This document shows positions 61,604 to 64,000 of a stretch of DNA of 64,000 bases, in pieces. Numbering within the stretch: the stretch's first letter is position 1; every line of letters starts with the position of its first letter. The DNA is taken from contig DATENU010000022.1 of assembly GCA_035274845.1 (NCBI GenBank), forward strand, positions 1 to 64,000, read 5' to 3'. The notes below the pieces were generated by a model. That model did not search any database and was not told where the DNA came from. It saw only the letters and a program-made list of their open reading frames with translations. Made by a program: the position numbers and the translations under genes. This DNA comes from Chthoniobacterales bacterium. GTDB lineage: Bacteria > Verrucomicrobiota > Verrucomicrobiia > Chthoniobacterales > UBA10450.

Positions 61604-62083
61604 CTACGGCCTGTCGCCGGAAATTTCGAGCGCGGGATTGCGGACGGAAACCAATTTCCAATCCCACGGCCAGGTAGCGCCGCGCTTCCATTCCAGCTCG
61701 AAAGGCGGTTCCAGGGAATTGACCCGCGCCTCGATCACGCTGGCGAATTCGCCGGTGCCGGTGATCGTGATTTTCGCGCTCCAATTGCCCTGGCCGCTGC
61801 CCACCCGCACCAGAGGGCTCCGAGCTTCGATGCGGGCATTCGGAAGGGCGCGGAAAACTTCCCGCAAGCGCTCCAGCAACAAAGCGCGGTCATTGCCCCA
61901 GCGATCCTGGTACTCCAGGCCGATGAAATCGCCGACCGCGTTCCAGTTCTTCTTCTCGATCTGAGAGAGCAGATGGACGCTGTGGAGTTCCACCTGGCGT
62001 TCGGGCTGCCAGAGCCGGACGAGATAAAGACCTGCAATCAGCGCGACGAGGAGGCCGGCGTAGAACCCATTTCGGAAATTCAC
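61604..62083 (-). CDS. Small membrane-anchored protein of unknown function
   Basis: From a GTG at 62083 the protein has 159 residues: an N-terminal membrane helix (GFYAGLLVALIAGLYLVRL) and a soluble domain with an NTF2/SnoaL-like look (VHLLSQIEKKNWNAVGDFIGLEYQDRWGN, ending WDWKLVSVRNPALEI). The frame is open further upstream, but those codons look non-coding. It is transcribed divergently from the Nudix gene. No function can be assigned. Confidence 0.65.
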   Translation of the reverse strand: MNFRNGFYAGLLVALIAGLYLVRLWQPERQVELHSVHLLSQIEKKNWNAVGDFIGLEYQDRWGNDRALLLERLREVFRALPNARIEARSPLVRVGSGQGNWSAKITITGTGEFASVIEARVNSLEPPFELEWKRGATWPWDWKLVSVRNPALEISGDRP

Positions 62084-62162
62084 CGAGCGTAGGATAGCGC
62101 ACGCGTTCCGCGCGCGAAATGAGAGGGCGAAAATTGGATGTCTGCCCTTACTCTTGAGAACA

Positions 62163-62630
62163 ATGAAATATCGCCCTGCCGTGGCCGCTATTGTCCAGGA
62201 TCGCGCTGGCCGCATTCTGATCTGCGAACGCGCTGACCGGCCCGGCGCGTGGCAGTTTCCCCAGGGCGGAATTGAGGCCGGCGAGGCGCCTGCCGACGCC
62301 CTGGCGCGCGAGGTCCTCGAAGAGATTTCGCTGCCTCGAACGGCCTATGGGATTGCCGCGGTTCGCGGGCCGTACCGCTATCGCTTTCCCGCCGGGACCA
62401 CAAAGAAAGGATATCGCGGCCAGGCGCATTACTATTTTCTTCTGCGTTTGCGCGGATCGAAAACACTGGTCAACACGGGTCCAGCGACCGCGGAGTTTCG
62501 CGGCGCACGCTGGATTCGGCCGGACGAATTCGATCTGGGCTGGCTGCCGCCGATGAAGCGCCGGGCCTACCGCCGCGTCCTTCGCGATTTCTTCGAAGTG
62601 GCTCGATTTGCCGGCACGAATTCCGGTTGA
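62163..62630 (+). CDS. Nudix hydrolase, RppH-like
   Basis: The 155-residue protein has the Nudix box GGIEAGEAPADALAREVLEE (about 37-56), with the RE and EE residues in place. A Ser replaces the box's usual late Gly. The flanking GAWQFPQGG and ARWIRPDEFDLGWL resemble RppH and diadenosine-polyphosphate hydrolases, and the short length fits. It should cleave a nucleoside diphosphate-linked bond, perhaps removing pyrophosphate from mRNA 5' ends. The ATG at 62163 is used; a TTG at 62154 is in frame. Confidence 0.88.
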   Translation: MKYRPAVAAIVQDRAGRILICERADRPGAWQFPQGGIEAGEAPADALAREVLEEISLPRTAYGIAAVRGPYRYRFPAGTTKKGYRGQAHYYFLLRLRGSKTLVNTGPATAEFRGARWIRPDEFDLGWLPPMKRRAYRRVLRDFFEVARFAGTNSG

Positions 62631-62681
62631 CGCGGAGCAGCTACGGGGGCATGAACCGTGCTGACGTAATCGCCTCTTTTC

Positions 62682-62771
62682 ATGCTCACCATTGGTTCAT
62701 TTGCGGTCGCGATTTTTGCTGTAATTGGTTGCGTTTTATGGGCATGTGTAACCGACCACGATCAGACCTGA
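62682..62771 (+). CDS. Possible 29-residue single-helix membrane peptide
   Basis: A short frame reads MLTIGSFAVAIFAVIGCVLW followed by ACVTDHDQT, a classic small membrane protein with one helix. There is no clear ribosome site. It ends 15 bases before the response regulator start. Coding is not proven. Confidence 0.3.
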   Translation: MLTIGSFAVAIFAVIGCVLWACVTDHDQT

Positions 62772-62786
62772 CCGGTCCCCCTGTTT

Positions 62787-63602
62787 ATGCTCGATCATGA
62801 GGATTTGAAGTGGATCGCCACCACTTCCACGGAACTGAATTCAATGTTGCAGCAAATCTCGCGGTACGCGGATTTGGCGCGACAGCACAAGGGTGAATAC
62901 AACTACATCGAAATGCTCGGGGAACGCGTCGAGCTCGCCTCCAAAACCGCCCAATCTCTCTTTGACCGGATAACGTCGCGGATCCTGGAAGGGACCGCTA
63001 CCAAATCAAAGAAGACGCCCGATCCGGGCCGTCCCCCGGAATTCACGGTGGTTCGGCCTCCCACGGAAGAGGAAATCGCCAGCGCAAAAACCAAAACCGC
63101 GGCGGAGAAATCGTCCGGCCGAAGCAAGACCGCTCCCCCCGAAAGCAAGAAGAGTTCGACCAAGTCTGGAGAGATTCCCGAGGAGATCAACGTCCTGAAC
63201 CGAAAAGGAAATCGCGAGCTTATTCTGCTGGTTGAAGACGAACTGGAGATCGCCGAGCTGGCGGCCGAGATGCTGACCGACGAAGGCTACAAGGTGATCC
63301 TGGCCAAGGATGGATTCGAAGCGCTCAAGATCTACCAGCTGATTGGAAAACAAATCGGCCTGGTCATTCTTGATTTTTTCCTTCCGGTGATGGACGGCGA
63401 CGCCGTCTTCGACGAACTGCGCGCGCTGAACCCAGAGGTGGCAGTGGTTTTGAGCAGCGGTTTTGCGGAGCAGAGCAAGCTTGGCAATATGCTGGCGCAG
63501 GGTCTGAAAGGATTCATTCCGAAGCCCTACACGCGCGAGAAATTGCTCGAGCAAGTTCGCTCCACGCTGGAATCGGCGGCGGAACCCAGTTCCCTCGGGT
63601 AA
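62787..63602 (+). CDS. Response regulator with a helical N-terminal region
   Basis: The protein has 271 residues. Residues about 1-68 are helical and resemble a histidine-kinase dimerisation region (ELNSMLQQISRYADLARQHKG) without a clear phospho-His. A Lys/Ser/Pro-rich linker (about 69-138) follows. A CheY-like receiver domain (about 143-262) has acidic residues in LLVEDELEIAE, the phospho-acceptor Asp196 in LVILDFFLPVMDG, the Ser in VVLSSG and the Lys in FIPKPYT. It has no DNA-binding domain, so output is by protein contact. A PilT-like gene follows 78 bases later, suggesting motility or surface regulation. Confidence 0.87.
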   Translation: MLDHEDLKWIATTSTELNSMLQQISRYADLARQHKGEYNYIEMLGERVELASKTAQSLFDRITSRILEGTATKSKKTPDPGRPPEFTVVRPPTEEEIASAKTKTAAEKSSGRSKTAPPESKKSSTKSGEIPEEINVLNRKGNRELILLVEDELEIAELAAEMLTDEGYKVILAKDGFEALKIYQLIGKQIGLVILDFFLPVMDGDAVFDELRALNPEVAVVLSSGFAEQSKLGNMLAQGLKGFIPKPYTREKLLEQVRSTLESAAEPSSLG

Positions 63603-63680
63603 ACTGCCGGAATCGGGCCGCGCTTCCCTCGGTGAATCCACCCTGGATGGCACCGATTTAGCTTTAAAGGGGCCGCGCCC

Positions 63681-64000
63681 ATGGCCCGTATTGACTCATT
63701 CTTCAAGCTAATGGGAGAGCAGAAGGCATCCGACCTTCATCTCTCTACCGGCAACCCGCCGATGCTCCGCATCAATGGCGAACTCGTCCGCGTCGATTAT
63801 CCAGCGCTGCAAAACGACGAGTTAAAAGCGATGGTTTATGAAATCGCTCCCGAAGGAAAAATCAAGATCTTCGAGGAAACCTCCGACATCGACTTCGGCT
63901 ACGAGGTTCCTGGCATGGCGCGTTATCGCGCGAACTTCTTTCAGCAAAAGTACGGTATCTCGGCGGTTTTCCGTTTGATTCCTTCCAACGTGTTGACCGT
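63681..64000 (+). CDS. pilT: PilT-like twitching motility ATPase, 3' end missing
   Basis: The first 106 codons read MARIDSFFKLMGEQKASDLH, then LSTGNPPMLRINGELVRVDY and GYEVPGMARYRANFFQQKYG, then SAVFRLIPSNV. This is the N-terminal PAS-like domain of PilT/PilU-type secretion ATPases, which power type IV pilus retraction. The Walker motifs lie beyond the window. The DLHLS and FRLIP motifs make a PilT-class protein clear; PilT versus PilU cannot be settled here. Confidence 0.9.
   Translation, partial: MARIDSFFKLMGEQKASDLHLSTGNPPMLRINGELVRVDYPALQNDELKAMVYEIAPEGKIKIFEETSDIDFGYEVPGMARYRANFFQQKYGISAVFRLIPSNVLT

Overview
The window is a high-GC chromosomal segment of a Gram-negative bacterium, most likely a Verrucomicrobiota member (Spartobacteria/Chthoniobacter-like). 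The assignment rests on gene content, not on a marker tree: lipid A genes with an LpxC-FabZ fusion, a double-length nucleoside diphosphate kinase, a TIGR03790-type protein, many secreted proteins with Pro/Ser/Thr-rich linkers, and intergenic spaces crowded with palindromic and 7-bp repeats. No phage, plasmid, insertion sequence or CRISPR array is visible.

Layout. 1-9.6 kb: three secreted proteins (a 5'-truncated one, an M4 metallopeptidase and a YVTN-type beta-propeller) and a small exported protein, separated by repeat mosaics. 9.7-17.8 kb: a MarR-controlled RND efflux operon (marR, adaptor, permease), followed by a beta-helix protein gene lying between the permease 3' end and a duplicated piece of that same 3' end. 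18-19.4 kb: an ArnT/PMT-like glycosyltransferase. 19.5-26.3 kb: a translation cluster nusA-infB-rbfA-nrnA-truB-ribF. 26.3-28.1 kb: a DUF6249-like membrane protein, ECF sigma factor and probable anti-sigma operon, then tRNA-Gly. 28.3-34.3 kb: two tandemly duplicated cupredoxin-like secreted proteins with long SPSASP linkers, then a PIG-V-like mannosyltransferase and a polyprenyl-phosphate sugar synthase. 34.4-43.5 kb: trpE-trpG, a DAHP synthase, an esterase, prmA, ndk, an aspartate aminotransferase and a GH57 branching enzyme. 43.6-49.6 kb: an exported FlgD-like protein, a DEDD exonuclease, another secreted protein, and lpxC-fabZ/lpxA. 49.8-64 kb: a beta-helix protein, a BNR-repeat protein, a TIGR03790 protein, an MBL hydrolase, recN, an SpmA-SpmB fusion, a flavoprotein reductase, a Nudix hydrolase, a response regulator and the start of a PilT-like ATPase.

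The most striking theme is a C-terminal module of about 260 residues (two repeats of about 125-130 residues). It ends eight otherwise unrelated secreted proteins in this 64 kb, normally behind a Pro/Thr/Ser/Ala-rich linker. It behaves like a surface-sorting or anchoring domain, and the neighbouring glycosyltransferases could modify the linkers. I know of no named system that it matches.

The second theme is repeat biology. Phased heptamer repeats, different in sequence at different loci but built the same way (usually two inverted arms, often abutting start codons), occur at seven gene boundaries. Longer palindromic elements fill many other intergenic spaces, and one appears to have inserted into the 5' end of lpxA.
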